Part shown: piece by piece, positions 52,959 to 62,476 of the stretch
Layout of the letters: each line of letters opens with the position of its first letter
Numbering within the stretch: position 1 is the first letter of the stretch
Source of the DNA: PLOWO2-12-38-17 sp963709355
GTDB taxonomy: Bacteria > Planctomycetota > Brocadiia > Brocadiales > Brocadiaceae
Direction of reading: 5' to 3'
DNA: 64,000 bases
Assembly: GCA_963709355.1 (NCBI GenBank)
Contig: CAVPVY010000005.1
Span: forward strand, 2,666,001-2,730,000
Translations under genes and position numbers: made by a program
The notes under the pieces: model-generated
Told to the model about the DNA's origin: nothing
Database searches by the model: none
What the model saw: only the letters and a program-made list of their open reading frames with translations

Positions 52959-55403
52959 TTATAGTTTTTCCGATACAAGCTTAAACACCGTTTCTGCATT
53001 TTCTTTGTTTTTAGAAAGAACTGCCATGCAAAGTATGTTTTTTTCTTTTAAACACAAAGTATAGTATTGCAATTTATCTTGAAATATATAAACATTTTCG
53101 TGAGTTAATTCTTTTTCACACCATGTTCGCCACAATTTCGTTATATCTTCTATAGCAAGCGTTGCAGTGGCAACGTCTGGATATTTTATAATTATAAGCT
53201 TGAATGGCTCTGTGTCATTATCAAATTTGTATTCTGCAACGACGGCGTCTGTTTTTTCGCTAAGATGGAATACATTTTCTTCGATAAAATTTTCCGAAAT
53301 TTGAATGCTGTCGAGTATTATTTTTTTATGAAAGAATTTTATACTTTCTTTGATAAGGTGTTGTTGCGGAAGATAAGACATTACAGAGGGGAGCCTTAAC
53401 TTTTTGTATGGCATTAAACTGAGGATAGTTTTACCTATTAAAGTAACATCGTCAGTTAAAACATTACCTTCTCTAGGTTCAATCATTATAAAGTAAGTGT
53501 CGTTCCATATATATAAATAGTTATTGTATATTGCGCTCCTATTCCCCAGGTTTATATCTGAACCTGCACTATCCTTGCTGAAAACTCCAAATGCATCATC
53601 TGAAGAGCTAAACTCCCAGGCATCAACAAAGACCTTTATATCTGTAGTTTTTTGGTATGCAACAGTTGAAACCCGGAGAAAAGAATAAGATAGATAGGGT
53701 TCTGCCCCTCCATTAATATATTCATAAAGTTTTTCTTTCCCTTCATAAGTAACAGGGCTGGATATCATTTTCCATTCGCCAATAACTTCAGGGAAAAAGT
53801 TATAGACTGAAGGTTCAATCTGTCGTTTTATTCTTGTTTGTGGTTGTATTCCTTCTACAACAATTGCAGAAGTCCCAAGAACGGGGCATACCTTTTCGCA
53901 GAATCCACAACCCACACATACTTCTTCTCGTACAAAAGGTCTGCGTAATTCATGTTGTTGTGCATCTACGTATGTATTAAAATGAATTGCCTTTGTTGGT
54001 ACAGGGCAAACCTCTTCACATACACCGCAATTGAAATCCTGCCATTTCTTTTCCAGTTCAGGAAGCCTTGCATATCCAACCCATGGGATACAACGATTGT
54101 GGTCTATTCTCGCCTTACCGAGCGCAATTTCACGCTTTTCTTCAAGGGGTAAGCGCTTGAGCGCACCTGATGGACATACCCGCGTACACAACACGCACCC
54201 GTAATCACAATACCCTAATCTTGGGATGAGCTTGGGTGTCCACAAAGCTTCGATACCGCCTTCCAGTAAAGTTGGATGTAATCCGTTTGTTTTGCAAACC
54301 TTCATGCATTCCCCGCATCGTATGCAAAGTTTGAGGAAAACATCTTCATCCATTGCTCCGGGTGGGCGAATAATAGTAGCTTCTCCTTTATTGGATGCCT
54401 TTACAAAGTTTAATTTTAACAGCGGCGCAATTGCTGCGCCTATCAGGCTGGTAAATACAAAAGCCCTTTTTGACAAATCCATTGTTTGTCTTTGTTCAAC
54501 AGGTTGCTTGATATTAAATGTGATGCTGTTTTCCGGGCATATCTTCTTACAGGTCATGCACAAAATACATTCCCCTTCCTTTGTACCCTTGCCGTCACTT
54601 TGAATTGCCCCCATACTGCAATTTTCAACGCAAAGGCCACAGCTTGTACAACTGGATGAGACAGTTCTTTTGAAGAATGACCACTCAGATATCAACGCAA
54701 ATATAGCGCCCATGGGGCATATATTTCTGCACCAGTAGCGCCTGAAGATCATTCCAAGTGAAATTATTAAAATAAATACGGAAAGGAGAATTCCATGCGC
54801 CCGGAAAAAGGGCGCATGGTAAGCAAAAAGGATTTCCTGAAGGAATTTCTGAATTACGATAAAAAAAGACCCGATGTAAGGGATAGCAGAAAAATAACCA
54901 AAAAACCCATTGATTATATGTACTACATATGGGTGAATACTGGCTGTGTAAGCGCTGGTTGCTATAGAAAGTGGGTCAAACCATCCAGCCCATTGCAGAC
55001 CGAAAAAAAGACTTATCAGAATAAATGCCAGGAGATAATACTTTAGCTTCCTGTTGTCGTAAATATTTTTCTGGGAGTTTTTTCTTATTCCAGCAAAGAG
55101 GCGATCTGTGATATCAAGGGTGGTTCCAAGTGGACAAATCCATGCACAGAAGAAACGTCCGAGAGGTATTGTGAAAAGTAATATTATCAGCGCCGGCCAG
55201 TATTTAAGAATGAAGGTCTTTGCCGCCATCATAGCGCCTATGGCTGAAAGAGGGCTCATGCGGAGGAAGATATTTGCAGAAAGGTCTCTTTCAGTGAGAG
55301 GGTCTAAAAAGAGAAGTAGATAGATGAAAAGGGAAAAAGAAAGGTATTGAACTACCCTGCGTGCATAATAAAACCAATCTTTTTTTTTACATTTGTCTTG
55401 CAT
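52959..55403 (-). CDS. NapH-like polyferredoxin fused to a DUF6599-type C-terminal domain
   Basis: An 814-residue membrane protein. The N-terminal 260 residues have about six helices with CAWICPLG and CRNICPMG, as in NapH/NosR/RdxA-type quinol-interacting subunits. Next come several ferredoxin sites: CTSCGLCVENC, CILCMTCKKICP, CIRCGECMKVC, CVLCTRVCP, CGVCEEVCP and CVGCGFCEKVCP, giving at least six potential 4Fe-4S clusters. A twin-cluster linker at about residue 320 resembles a cleaved signal. The last 270 residues, EWKMISSPVTYEGKEKLYEYINGGAEPYL onward, look like the DUF6599 lipoprotein-type domain. A DUF362 gene follows upstream on the same strand, a pairing seen in planctomycetes. The electron route is unknown. 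Confidence 0.75.
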   Translation of the reverse strand: MQDKCKKKDWFYYARRVVQYLSFSLFIYLLLFLDPLTERDLSANIFLRMSPLSAIGAMMAAKTFILKYWPALIILLFTIPLGRFFCAWICPLGTTLDITDRLFAGIRKNSQKNIYDNRKLKYYLLAFILISLFFGLQWAGWFDPLSIATSAYTASIHPYVVHIINGFFGYFSAIPYIGSFFIVIQKFLQEILFAYHAPFFRAHGILLSVFILIISLGMIFRRYWCRNICPMGAIFALISEWSFFKRTVSSSCTSCGLCVENCSMGAIQSDGKGTKEGECILCMTCKKICPENSITFNIKQPVEQRQTMDLSKRAFVFTSLIGAAIAPLLKLNFVKASNKGEATIIRPPGAMDEDVFLKLCIRCGECMKVCKTNGLHPTLLEGGIEALWTPKLIPRLGYCDYGCVLCTRVCPSGALKRLPLEEKREIALGKARIDHNRCIPWVGYARLPELEKKWQDFNCGVCEEVCPVPTKAIHFNTYVDAQQHELRRPFVREEVCVGCGFCEKVCPVLGTSAIVVEGIQPQTRIKRQIEPSVYNFFPEVIGEWKMISSPVTYEGKEKLYEYINGGAEPYLSYSFLRVSTVAYQKTTDIKVFVDAWEFSSSDDAFGVFSKDSAGSDINLGNRSAIYNNYLYIWNDTYFIMIEPREGNVLTDDVTLIGKTILSLMPYKKLRLPSVMSYLPQQHLIKESIKFFHKKIILDSIQISENFIEENVFHLSEKTDAVVAEYKFDNDTEPFKLIIIKYPDVATATLAIEDITKLWRTWCEKELTHENVYIFQDKLQYYTLCLKEKNILCMAVLSKNKENAETVFKLVSEKL

Positions 55404-55568
55404 AGTGTTAGTAAATATTTTGCCACAAATTTACACAAATAAGCATGAATGAAAATAAGAAAATTATAAATATTATTTAAATATAAAGACGTATATGCCC
55501 GGCGTCCCGTGTCTCCGTCGTTATATTTGAATAAATTCGTGTTTATTCGTGGCTAGTATTTATTCAAA
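55404..55568. repeat. 165-bp gap with inverted copies of a GCCAC...AAT repeat
   Basis: GCCACAAATTTACACAAATAAGCATGAAT (about 55421-55449) and the reverse-oriented ATTCGTGTTTATTCGTGGC (about 55534-55552) are imperfect inverted copies, typical of scattered repeat fragments. No gene is present. Confidence 0.45.
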
Positions 55569-56561
55569 TTATAAGTGTATTTCTTCAAAACCTTTTAAAC
55601 GATAATCAATTTCACCGAGCCCCTGTTCGTGTGATTCCCTGATGTAACCGACGTCCTTTGGCTGAATACCAAACAAGGTGGCACTATAGGCATCGGCGGC
55701 AACAGGGTCTGTGCTAACAATTATACGCCTAGCACTATCTATAGAATTATCAACATCGTCAAGCCTTCCACCTGTGGGGCCATGATTCTTTAAAATTCTG
55801 TAAGCATCAACAACGGTAAGGTCTATTTTTACAAATTTATTAAGGTCTGCAATCTTGGGATGGATATCCGTGTGCAGACTTCCCCTGTTGCCCCCAATCA
55901 TACCAAAGACATTTTTAAGTCCCATGGAAAGTCTTGAAGTACCGTGTTGTTTTGCGATTGGTACATTAATAAGCACATCCACCTCATCGGCATATACCAT
56001 CTCTTCATAAAAAGGCCATGACTTCAGGACCTTACCATTGGGTATGATAAAATCTTTGAAACGATTTTTATTAAGATAAATTATTTCAGCGCCTGACTTG
56101 CGGGCGGCTTCAGCAATGCCGCTATTTTCGTAAGATGTTTCTGGATTTGCAGAACAGGTATGATCCATGACCCTTACACGACTTGCCCCTGCCTCCCGAG
56201 ACAATTCCACAAGCGCTGCAACCACATAAGGGTTTGTGTTAGCGGCAAATTCTGGTCTTTGGTTCCATGCGATATTGGGTTTAATAATAACCTTATTGCC
56301 TTTTGAAATGAGTTTATCTATGCCTCCCAGTGACTTCAAGGCGCGCCGTACCATTTCTTTTATAACGGTGGATTCATCATCCTGGTTTAATACATTTCCA
56401 TGGACAACAGCAAGTCCGGGTTTCAGGGTGTGTTCCTTGTGTCTTTTAAAAGGAGGACTTCTTTTCGTAGTACTTAAATAGGATAAACAATAGAATCCGG
56501 CACCTATAGCGACGCTGGTTTTAAGAAATGTACGCCGTGAAATTTTGTCATGTATGCGCAT
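55569..56561 (-). CDS. DUF362 family protein with Tat signal
   Basis: A 330-residue protein. The N-terminal SRRTFLKTSVAIGAGF is a twin-arginine signal, so a folded, possibly iron-sulphur or metal-bearing protein is exported. The body has the DUF362 features KVIIKPNIAWN, GASRVRVMDHT, DVLINVPIAKQHG and GLKNVFGMIGGNRG. DUF362 proteins often neighbour 4Fe-4S proteins and may bind clusters, though no cysteine-rich motif is seen here. It lies upstream of the NapH-like gene on the same strand (165-bp gap), supporting a joint function. Confidence 0.8.
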   Translation of the reverse strand: MRIHDKISRRTFLKTSVAIGAGFYCLSYLSTTKRSPPFKRHKEHTLKPGLAVVHGNVLNQDDESTVIKEMVRRALKSLGGIDKLISKGNKVIIKPNIAWNQRPEFAANTNPYVVAALVELSREAGASRVRVMDHTCSANPETSYENSGIAEAARKSGAEIIYLNKNRFKDFIIPNGKVLKSWPFYEEMVYADEVDVLINVPIAKQHGTSRLSMGLKNVFGMIGGNRGSLHTDIHPKIADLNKFVKIDLTVVDAYRILKNHGPTGGRLDDVDNSIDSARRIIVSTDPVAADAYSATLFGIQPKDVGYIRESHEQGLGEIDYRLKGFEEIHL

Positions 56562-56807
56562 TGTGTTGCGATTGTGACAGAAGAAAAGCCATGAAATATT
56601 TTTGTTACATGATTTAAATTACTCATATTATCACAAACTTTTTCAAGAAAAACCAGTTTTTATTATCTAAAGAATGGCATTTAAATTCTTTTGTGCCCAC
56701 AGGGTAAATAGAATTCAATTGAATTAGTAAAAATGATTCCATATAATCAAAACAAGTTTTAATGAGTTTGAGGCTATAAATAAGGCTGAGGGGGGATTTT
56801 CTTATTC
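56562..56807. other. 246-bp divergent gap before serS
   Basis: AT-rich sequence between the minus-strand DUF362 gene and serS. A purine-rich GAGGGGGG at about 56788 may be the serS ribosome site. No T-box, repeat or gene was seen. Confidence 0.4.
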
Positions 56808-58085
56808 ATGCTCGATATAAATTTAATCAGAAGCAATCCAAACAAAGTTAAACAGGCAATAGTTCATAAGCGTGAAAATGCAGCGGGCATAGACCAGATT
56901 TTGGAACTCGATGCGCAGCGCAGATCGCTGATTCACGCCTGTGAACAATTGAAAAATAAACGTAACGAGAAGTCAAAAGGAGTGAGCGAGTTGAAAAAAA
57001 AGGGACTGGATGCGTCTATAATCATTGAAGAAACAAAAAAGATTGGCGATGAGATAAAAACGTATGAAGAAAAAATAGTTGGGCTGGAAGCACAAATTAA
57101 TAATCTCATGCTTCGCATCCCCAATATCCCGGCTGCAGACGTCCCCATTGGTAAGGATGAAAACGACAATGTAGTTGTTAAGTCATGGGGCGTAAGGAAG
57201 GAGTTTGATTTTACCCCATTGCCGCACTGGGAACTGGGCAGCTTGTTAAATATTCTTGACCTTGAACGTTCATCTAAGATTTCAGGTTCTGGTTTCATAT
57301 TGCTCAGGGGACTGGGTGCAAAACTTGAACGAGCATTATTCAGTTTCATGCTGGATATTCATACTACACAGCACGGATATACCGAACTGTTTCCGCCATT
57401 TCTTGTTAATCGTACCACTATGACAGGTACAGGTCAATTGCCAAAACTGGAAGAGGATATGTACCGCACGGCCGTTGAAGACCTTTTTCTCATCCCAACA
57501 GCAGAAGTGCCTGTAACAAATATCCATCGGGATGAAATACTCTCTTATAAAGACCTTCCTCTTTACTACACTGCCTATACGCCGTGTTTCAGGCGCGAGG
57601 CAGGTTCTTATGGTAAGGATACAAGGGGCATAATAAGAGTTCATCAATTCAATAAAGTAGAATTGGTTAAGATTACGAAACCTGAAACTTCTTATAATGA
57701 ACTGGAAGCATTGCTTGGTAATGCAGAAAAAATACTTCAGCTCCTTGGGCTTGAATACCGTGTGTCTAAATTATGTACTGGCGACATGAGTTTTGCAGCT
57801 GCAAAGTGCTATGATATCGAAGTCTGGGCACCTGGATTGGGGAAATATCTGGAGGTCTCTTCGTGCAGCAATTTTGAGGATTTCCAGGCGCGGCGCATCA
57901 ACATACGCTTTAGAGACGAGGATGGCAAATTGCGCTTTGTTCATACTATGAATGGCTCTGGGCTGGCATTACCAAGGACAGTTATTGCATTCCTTGAGAC
58001 ATATCAACAAAAGGACGGTTCCGTAGTTATTCCGAATGTGCTTCAATCATATATGGGAGGCATTAAGGTTATTGCCTGCAAATGA
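56808..58085 (+). CDS. serS: Seryl-tRNA synthetase
   Basis: A 425-residue class II synthetase. The N-terminal coiled-coil arm (residues about 30-100, lysine- and glutamate-rich) binds the tRNA-Ser variable arm. Motif 2 (CFRREAGSYGKDTRGIIRVHQFNKVEL) and motif 3 (GSGLALPRTVIAFLE) are clear, with TAEVPVTN in the serine site. A hairpin CCTGCAAAT-gaatt-ATTTGCAGG covers the stop codon at 58075-58097. It is an essential gene and converges on a membrane-protein gene. Confidence 0.96.
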   Translation: MLDINLIRSNPNKVKQAIVHKRENAAGIDQILELDAQRRSLIHACEQLKNKRNEKSKGVSELKKKGLDASIIIEETKKIGDEIKTYEEKIVGLEAQINNLMLRIPNIPAADVPIGKDENDNVVVKSWGVRKEFDFTPLPHWELGSLLNILDLERSSKISGSGFILLRGLGAKLERALFSFMLDIHTTQHGYTELFPPFLVNRTTMTGTGQLPKLEEDMYRTAVEDLFLIPTAEVPVTNIHRDEILSYKDLPLYYTAYTPCFRREAGSYGKDTRGIIRVHQFNKVELVKITKPETSYNELEALLGNAEKILQLLGLEYRVSKLCTGDMSFAAAKCYDIEVWAPGLGKYLEVSSCSNFEDFQARRINIRFRDEDGKLRFVHTMNGSGLALPRTVIAFLETYQQKDGSVVIPNVLQSYMGGIKVIACK

Positions 58086-58097
58086 ATTATTTGCAGG
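58075..58097 (+). promoter_or_regulatory. Hairpin spanning the serS stop codon
   Basis: A perfect 9-bp stem (58075-58083 with 58089-58097) encloses a 5-nt loop and contains the TGA at 58083-58085. There is no U-tract. It may stabilise the 3' end or slow termination. Confidence 0.4.
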
Positions 58098-58219
58098 TGT
58101 TGTGGAAGCTATTTGCCCGTAAGTGGCGGAAGTTTCCACAGTCCATACATTGTTACATAGAGGTGAATGGTTTTCATCAGAAGGTGTCTACTGACGACAT
58201 GGAAAACATATTGATATGT

Positions 58220-58768
58220 TTACCTCTGCATATTTTTAAAGGAATAACTCTTTCCAAACATTTCAATTCCAAACCACTTGCCATCCGAACCGATAAGTAA
58301 TCTCCCTTTGCCTGTTATAAGTACGAATAATGTAAAGAGCGGAAATAAGACCGGGAGTACTATAAGAAAGATGGATAAGGTTACGAGGACGGCAGGTATT
58401 GTTGCAACAAAAGCAACGCCTAATAGGGGTAAAATAAGCATACTCACAATAACGAGTAAGCACATTGCAAAGACTGTGATGGGCGGTAAAATCAGGATTG
58501 ACAATATACCCCAGAATACCTTTCCAAAAGAGCTTGAAATTTTCTTCCCATACAGAATTACCCCGTCGCCTAAATCTTCCCTGGCTTTATCGTAGCTTTC
58601 AAATTCAGGCATTTTTTCAGAATCAACTCCTTCCTGTCCGGGTTGTTCTTCTGATGGCGATGCTTCGGTACCGGTAGGTGAAACACTGCCTTCTCGGCTT
58701 TCAGTTATTTCACCTTTCTGAATAACATCTTCAGATGCCTTTTTCTTTTTTCTTTTCCATAATGCCAT
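58220..58768 (-). CDS. Hypothetical membrane protein, acidic N-terminal domain and hydrophobic core
   Basis: A 182-residue protein of no recognised family. Residues 1-60 are lysine-rich then rich in Glu, Ser and Pro (low-complexity). About residues 80-155 hold two or three transmembrane segments (VFWGILSILILPPITVFAMC and the stretch after it). The C-terminus has a short hydrophilic tail (GKWFGIEMFGKSYS). It could be an inner-membrane accessory protein. It is the last gene on this strand before serS, 111 bp after ispF, and possibly in the same operon. Confidence 0.55.
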   Translation of the reverse strand: MALWKRKKKKASEDVIQKGEITESREGSVSPTGTEASPSEEQPGQEGVDSEKMPEFESYDKAREDLGDGVILYGKKISSSFGKVFWGILSILILPPITVFAMCLLVIVSMLILPLLGVAFVATIPAVLVTLSIFLIVLPVLFPLFTLFVLITGKGRLLIGSDGKWFGIEMFGKSYSFKNMQR

Positions 58769-58879
58769 ATTTAAATCATCTCATCCTTTTAATACACATG
58801 TCTAATAATTATTTGATACTGCAAAGGAGGTTTAAAAGCATAATTGAAAATCTACGTGATATAGAAAATTAAAGAAAAA

Positions 58880-59356
58880 TTAAGCGATTTCGCATAAACT
58901 TGCAATAGCCTGCGCGGCAATTGCCTCACAGCGTCCGATGGCACCAACTCCCTCCATTGTAGTTGCTTTGACGCTTACCCTGGTTACGTCTATATTGAGC
59001 CATTCTGCAATATTCTTTTTCATTTCACTTTTTTTTAAGCCTAGTTTGGGTTTCTGAGCGAGAATCATTACATCTATATTGTTAACCTTGTAACCTTTTT
59101 CTTTTATAAGGTCAGCAACTTTTATAAGTATCAGTTTACTTGCAGCGCCTTTCCATTTGTTGTCGGTATCAGGAAAATGTTCCCCAATATCGCCGAGTGC
59201 TGCTGCACCAAGTAAGGCATCACATATCGCATGGATTACCACATCTGCATCTGAATGTCCATATAGACCCATGGGATAATCAAATTCAACACCGCCTAAT
59301 ATAAGTTTGCAGTTTTCAACAAGTCTATGGATATCGTAACCAATACCCAGGCGCAT
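58880..59356 (-). CDS. ispF: 2-C-methyl-D-erythritol 2,4-cyclodiphosphate synthase
   Basis: A 158-residue trimeric enzyme of the MEP isoprenoid pathway. Asp8, His10 (GYDIH) and His42 coordinate zinc; the LYGHSDADVVIHAICDALLGA segment and the GDIGEHFPDTD signature are conserved. It cyclises CDP-ME 2-phosphate to MEcPP. The C-terminal motif reads GAIGRCEAIAAQA where many have GRGEGIA. It starts 6 bp after a TPR protein gene and is in one transcript with it and the dynamin-like gene. Confidence 0.93.
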   Translation of the reverse strand: MRLGIGYDIHRLVENCKLILGGVEFDYPMGLYGHSDADVVIHAICDALLGAAALGDIGEHFPDTDNKWKGAASKLILIKVADLIKEKGYKVNNIDVMILAQKPKLGLKKSEMKKNIAEWLNIDVTRVSVKATTMEGVGAIGRCEAIAAQAIASLCEIA

Positions 59357-59362
59357 ATAGCC

Positions 59363-60145
59363 TTATTTTTCGTTTCCAGAAGTTTGTTCTAATAGTGACA
59401 ACCTGCTTTGTGCCTTTCGACGTGATTTTGCATCCGGCCCGTACAAAGCAGCCTGTTTATAAATTTCCTTTGCTTTATCATAATCAGTTAGCTTTTTGTC
59501 GTACATTTCAGCGGCTTTTAAAAGTACTGGTTGTTCTGTGTATGGATTCAGCTGATAGCTCTTTAAGTAATACCTTGCGGCGCTTTCATAATCATTGAAG
59601 TAACCGCTGGCGTAAATTTCTGCAATTTCAAAGGCCGCATCGCCAACCTTATCACTGTCAGGATACTCCGCAAGCAGCTTTTCTAAACGCCTGATAGCTG
59701 TAACACGGTTCTCCTTATTGAAAGCCTTTTTATACATCAGGGCGTCTTTAAATAAAATGTTGGCATCTTCAATATCCCGCAATATGGCGTCTGTCCTAAC
59801 ATTGCCAATGCCTTCGTCGGTATACAGCGGTTGCGGTACTTTATCCAGTGCATCGAGCTCCCTTCGTATTTTCTGCAGTCGGAGTTGATTGCCTGTACTC
59901 TGGTAATACTGTTTAAGCCTTTCAAGTAATTTTCTGTAATTTTCCCTTGATATAGTTACGGCATGTATTAATTGTTCTTCCTGGGTCTTCAGTTCATCCA
60001 CAGGTAGTTTTACCTTACAGGCAACACAATATTTTTCGTTTTCGTCAATTTGCTCAAAACAATTCAGGCAGTGATTTGCAGCAGATGCTATATATGAAGT
60101 TAACACAATACTAACTATTATGAAAAATATTTTTACAGTTTTCAT
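59363..60145 (-). CDS. Secreted zinc-ribbon/TPR-like protein
   Basis: A 260-residue protein with a signal peptide (cleavage near SYIASA). Just after it is a CxxC...CxxC pair (CLNC, CVAC) that could bind zinc. The middle is a predicted coiled-coil (EQLIHAVTISRENYRKLLERLKQYY), and the last 110 residues resemble two or three TPR-like helical repeats (AAFEIAEIYASGYFNDYESAARYYLKSY). No family was recognised with confidence. It lies 10 bp after the dynamin-like gene and 6 bp before ispF. Confidence 0.55.
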   Translation of the reverse strand: MKTVKIFFIIVSIVLTSYIASAANHCLNCFEQIDENEKYCVACKVKLPVDELKTQEEQLIHAVTISRENYRKLLERLKQYYQSTGNQLRLQKIRRELDALDKVPQPLYTDEGIGNVRTDAILRDIEDANILFKDALMYKKAFNKENRVTAIRRLEKLLAEYPDSDKVGDAAFEIAEIYASGYFNDYESAARYYLKSYQLNPYTEQPVLLKAAEMYDKKLTDYDKAKEIYKQAALYGPDAKSRRKAQSRLSLLEQTSGNEK

Positions 60146-60155
60146 GTTTTTCTCC

Positions 60156-61901
60156 TTAGCTCAAGCCACTTTTTCTCATAAGGCATTTTACGCTTTCTAA
60201 AAGGATGTTTACTTCGGATGCTTGTCTAACCATTTCTTCTCTTTCTGTCCATCGAAGGTCACGATAAGATGAAATATTATTGCTTATATCCTCAATTACC
60301 CGGTCAATGGCTTTATCAACTTCAAATTTCATAAATTCAACAAACCGTTCACAGATTGTATCGGTTCGCTTCACAAACTCGTTACGGAAGGATTTCCGCT
60401 TTTGAGGAAATATGGCAAGCCCAATGGATGCCAATGCCACGGCAATTCCTATAGTCACAGGCGGAGGTACTATAAAGGAGAACATCATTGTAACGGCTAC
60501 TCCGATACCTATGGCAAACGCCTCTGTCAGCAAGAAACTAACAAACCCACCTTGAACTGAGCTATTTAGTCTCTCTGATTCCCGTTCAATATCCAACTCT
60601 CTGAACTCTTTGGATCGAGCCTTTAAGGCAACCTCAATATCATGTTTTCGGTCATCATAATGCCGTTCGGCATGCCCGTCAAGGATGCTTCCTGCCCTGC
60701 GATCGTATCCTACTTCCTTCTCAATATGGTCTCTTGCCAAATCCCATAATGAACGATTATTTCTAGCTACATAATCCACCACATCGTCTATAATTCTATC
60801 CAGATCTGTTTGCGGATTTAAAAGCCCATACACTTCCCTTTTAAACCGATCGTTTATTTTTTCCCTTCCCACCTTGGAAAGAATAACAGATTTCATGGTG
60901 ACATACGAATTAAGGAAATTATCCAATTTTTCTTTTAGTCGGGCGAATACCAGTTTGATTTCATCTTTATATTTTACTGTGTACTCCCTCATATCCTGTT
61001 TTTTATTCTTAAGGCGCGTCTCAAATCGTTCAATACTCTTGATATCTGTATTGCACTTGTTAACCTTTTCGTTTAGATTTTGCTGGAGCTCACCGAACAC
61101 ATTAAATAGGTATTTTAAAGGGCTAACCAGTTTAAAATCTATTTTTGTGTCCAGGTCTAGTTTATTAAAAATAAATGCCTCAACCTCTGCGATTTTACTT
61201 TTTTCAAGGAGAGTTTCGTCCCCTTCAACCTTTGCCCTGTATGCTTCCTTGGCAGATATCGATAGGATTTTTGGTTCAAAACCAAGCAACCGGTAACAAT
61301 TCTTTTCTAAAAAAGTAACAATTTCATTGAGTTCTTCCTGCGTTTTTAGGTCTATTTTATTGAGGATAAACAGCACCTTTCGTCCCCACTTGCCTTTCAA
61401 AAACTGCAGGAACTGTCGCTCGCTCTCTGTAAATGGATGGTCTGCTGAGGTCACGAAGAGGACGAGTTCTGCCCGATGGACAAAGCTTTCTGTTAATGCT
61501 GCATGTTCTAAAATAATTGAATTGGTACCTGGTGTATCAACCAGTGTAATATCTTTCAAAACTTCCATTGGATAGGTTGCCTGGCAAAGATGATCACCTA
61601 CTTCCTTTATTTCTACCTTATCGCCATGGGTTAATAAGGTAATTCGGTTGGTTGTTGGTGTAGGACCTTCTTGTAAAATATGTTCGCCACACATAGCATT
61701 AATAAAACTGGATTTACCTGAGTTATACTCACCAGCTACCAGAAGATAAAATGGTTCCTCCAATTGGCTGCGCATCTCCACAACCTTTTTTTCCATATCT
61801 GAGACACCCACTCGTTCAAAAAATTTCTTTGAATTCTCAAGCAGGTTTACAACCTCAGGGAAAATTTCTCTATGTTTTGCCTGTGTCGTTATATTTAACA
61901 T
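60156..61901 (-). CDS. Bacterial dynamin-like GTPase
   Basis: A 581-residue large GTPase. G1 is AGEYNSGKSSF (residues about 56-66), a Thr-rich switch I (PTPTTNRI, G2 Thr) follows, G3 is DTPGT, and G4 is NKID. The helical stalk region has an extended lysine-rich coiled segment, and a hydrophobic hairpin near residues 468-510 (IGVAVTMMFSFIVPPPVT) is a candidate membrane paddle. Dynamin-like proteins remodel or fuse membranes. It sits between ridA (47-bp gap) and the secreted TPR protein, with tight spacing. Its role in this cell is unknown. Confidence 0.82.
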   Translation of the reverse strand: MLNITTQAKHREIFPEVVNLLENSKKFFERVGVSDMEKKVVEMRSQLEEPFYLLVAGEYNSGKSSFINAMCGEHILQEGPTPTTNRITLLTHGDKVEIKEVGDHLCQATYPMEVLKDITLVDTPGTNSIILEHAALTESFVHRAELVLFVTSADHPFTESERQFLQFLKGKWGRKVLFILNKIDLKTQEELNEIVTFLEKNCYRLLGFEPKILSISAKEAYRAKVEGDETLLEKSKIAEVEAFIFNKLDLDTKIDFKLVSPLKYLFNVFGELQQNLNEKVNKCNTDIKSIERFETRLKNKKQDMREYTVKYKDEIKLVFARLKEKLDNFLNSYVTMKSVILSKVGREKINDRFKREVYGLLNPQTDLDRIIDDVVDYVARNNRSLWDLARDHIEKEVGYDRRAGSILDGHAERHYDDRKHDIEVALKARSKEFRELDIERESERLNSSVQGGFVSFLLTEAFAIGIGVAVTMMFSFIVPPPVTIGIAVALASIGLAIFPQKRKSFRNEFVKRTDTICERFVEFMKFEVDKAIDRVIEDISNNISSYRDLRWTEREEMVRQASEVNILLESVKCLMRKSGLS

Positions 61902-61948
61902 AAGTAGTATTTTTATCAGTTTTTGGAATATAAGTCAAACTTTCTTTT

Positions 61949-62332
61949 TTATGCAATAAATGCAATTGCTTCAATTTCTATGCCTACGTCACGAGGTAGT
62001 TTTGCAGCCTGAACTGCCGCCCTTGCAGGTGGTTTTTCTGAGAAAAATTCTTTATAAACGTCATTAATTGCCGTATAATCGTTTAAATCTTTCATAAATA
62101 TAGTAGTTTTTATTACATTTTCCAGTGAGGAGCCAGATGCTTCAACTATATTTTTAACGTTTTCCAGTACCTGCCTTGTTTGAACCCTGATATCTCCCTG
62201 TAGTATTTCACCTGTTGCAGGTATTATTGGAATTTGACCAGATATAAATACAAGGTTATTTACCTTTATTGCCTGAGAATATGGTCCTATAGCTGCTGGC
62301 GCTTTATTTGTTGAGATGACTTGTTTATTCAT
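61949..62332 (-). CDS. ridA: RidA family deaminase
   Basis: A 127-residue YjgF/YER057c/UK114 protein from the ATG at 62332, with GGAG 8 bases upstream. It has ISTNKAPAAIGPYSQAI at the start, LVFISGQIPI, and the active-site arginine in PARAAVQAAKLPRD. It hydrolyses reactive enamine/imine intermediates released by PLP enzymes. A longer reading to 62782 overlaps truA on the opposite strand and is not credible. Divergent from truA. Confidence 0.92.
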   Translation of the reverse strand: MNKQVISTNKAPAAIGPYSQAIKVNNLVFISGQIPIIPATGEILQGDIRVQTRQVLENVKNIVEASGSSLENVIKTTIFMKDLNDYTAINDVYKEFFSEKPPARAAVQAAKLPRDVGIEIEAIAFIA

Positions 62333-62476
62333 TAATAATCTCCATTTGCCATAATCTTTATATAATATATTTTTGCTATAATAACAAAATAAAACACAAT
62401 CTTGCAACTTTTGATTAAATTGATTTGAAGGCAAAAGGTGGTCTTTCTGATTTCGCAGAAATCCGGTGTTTTCGAT

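Noticed and set aside
58082..58300. 72-codon plus-strand frame starting in the serS stop codon
   Set aside because: It overlaps the antisense membrane-protein gene, has no ribosome site of its own and shows no family or membrane pattern.
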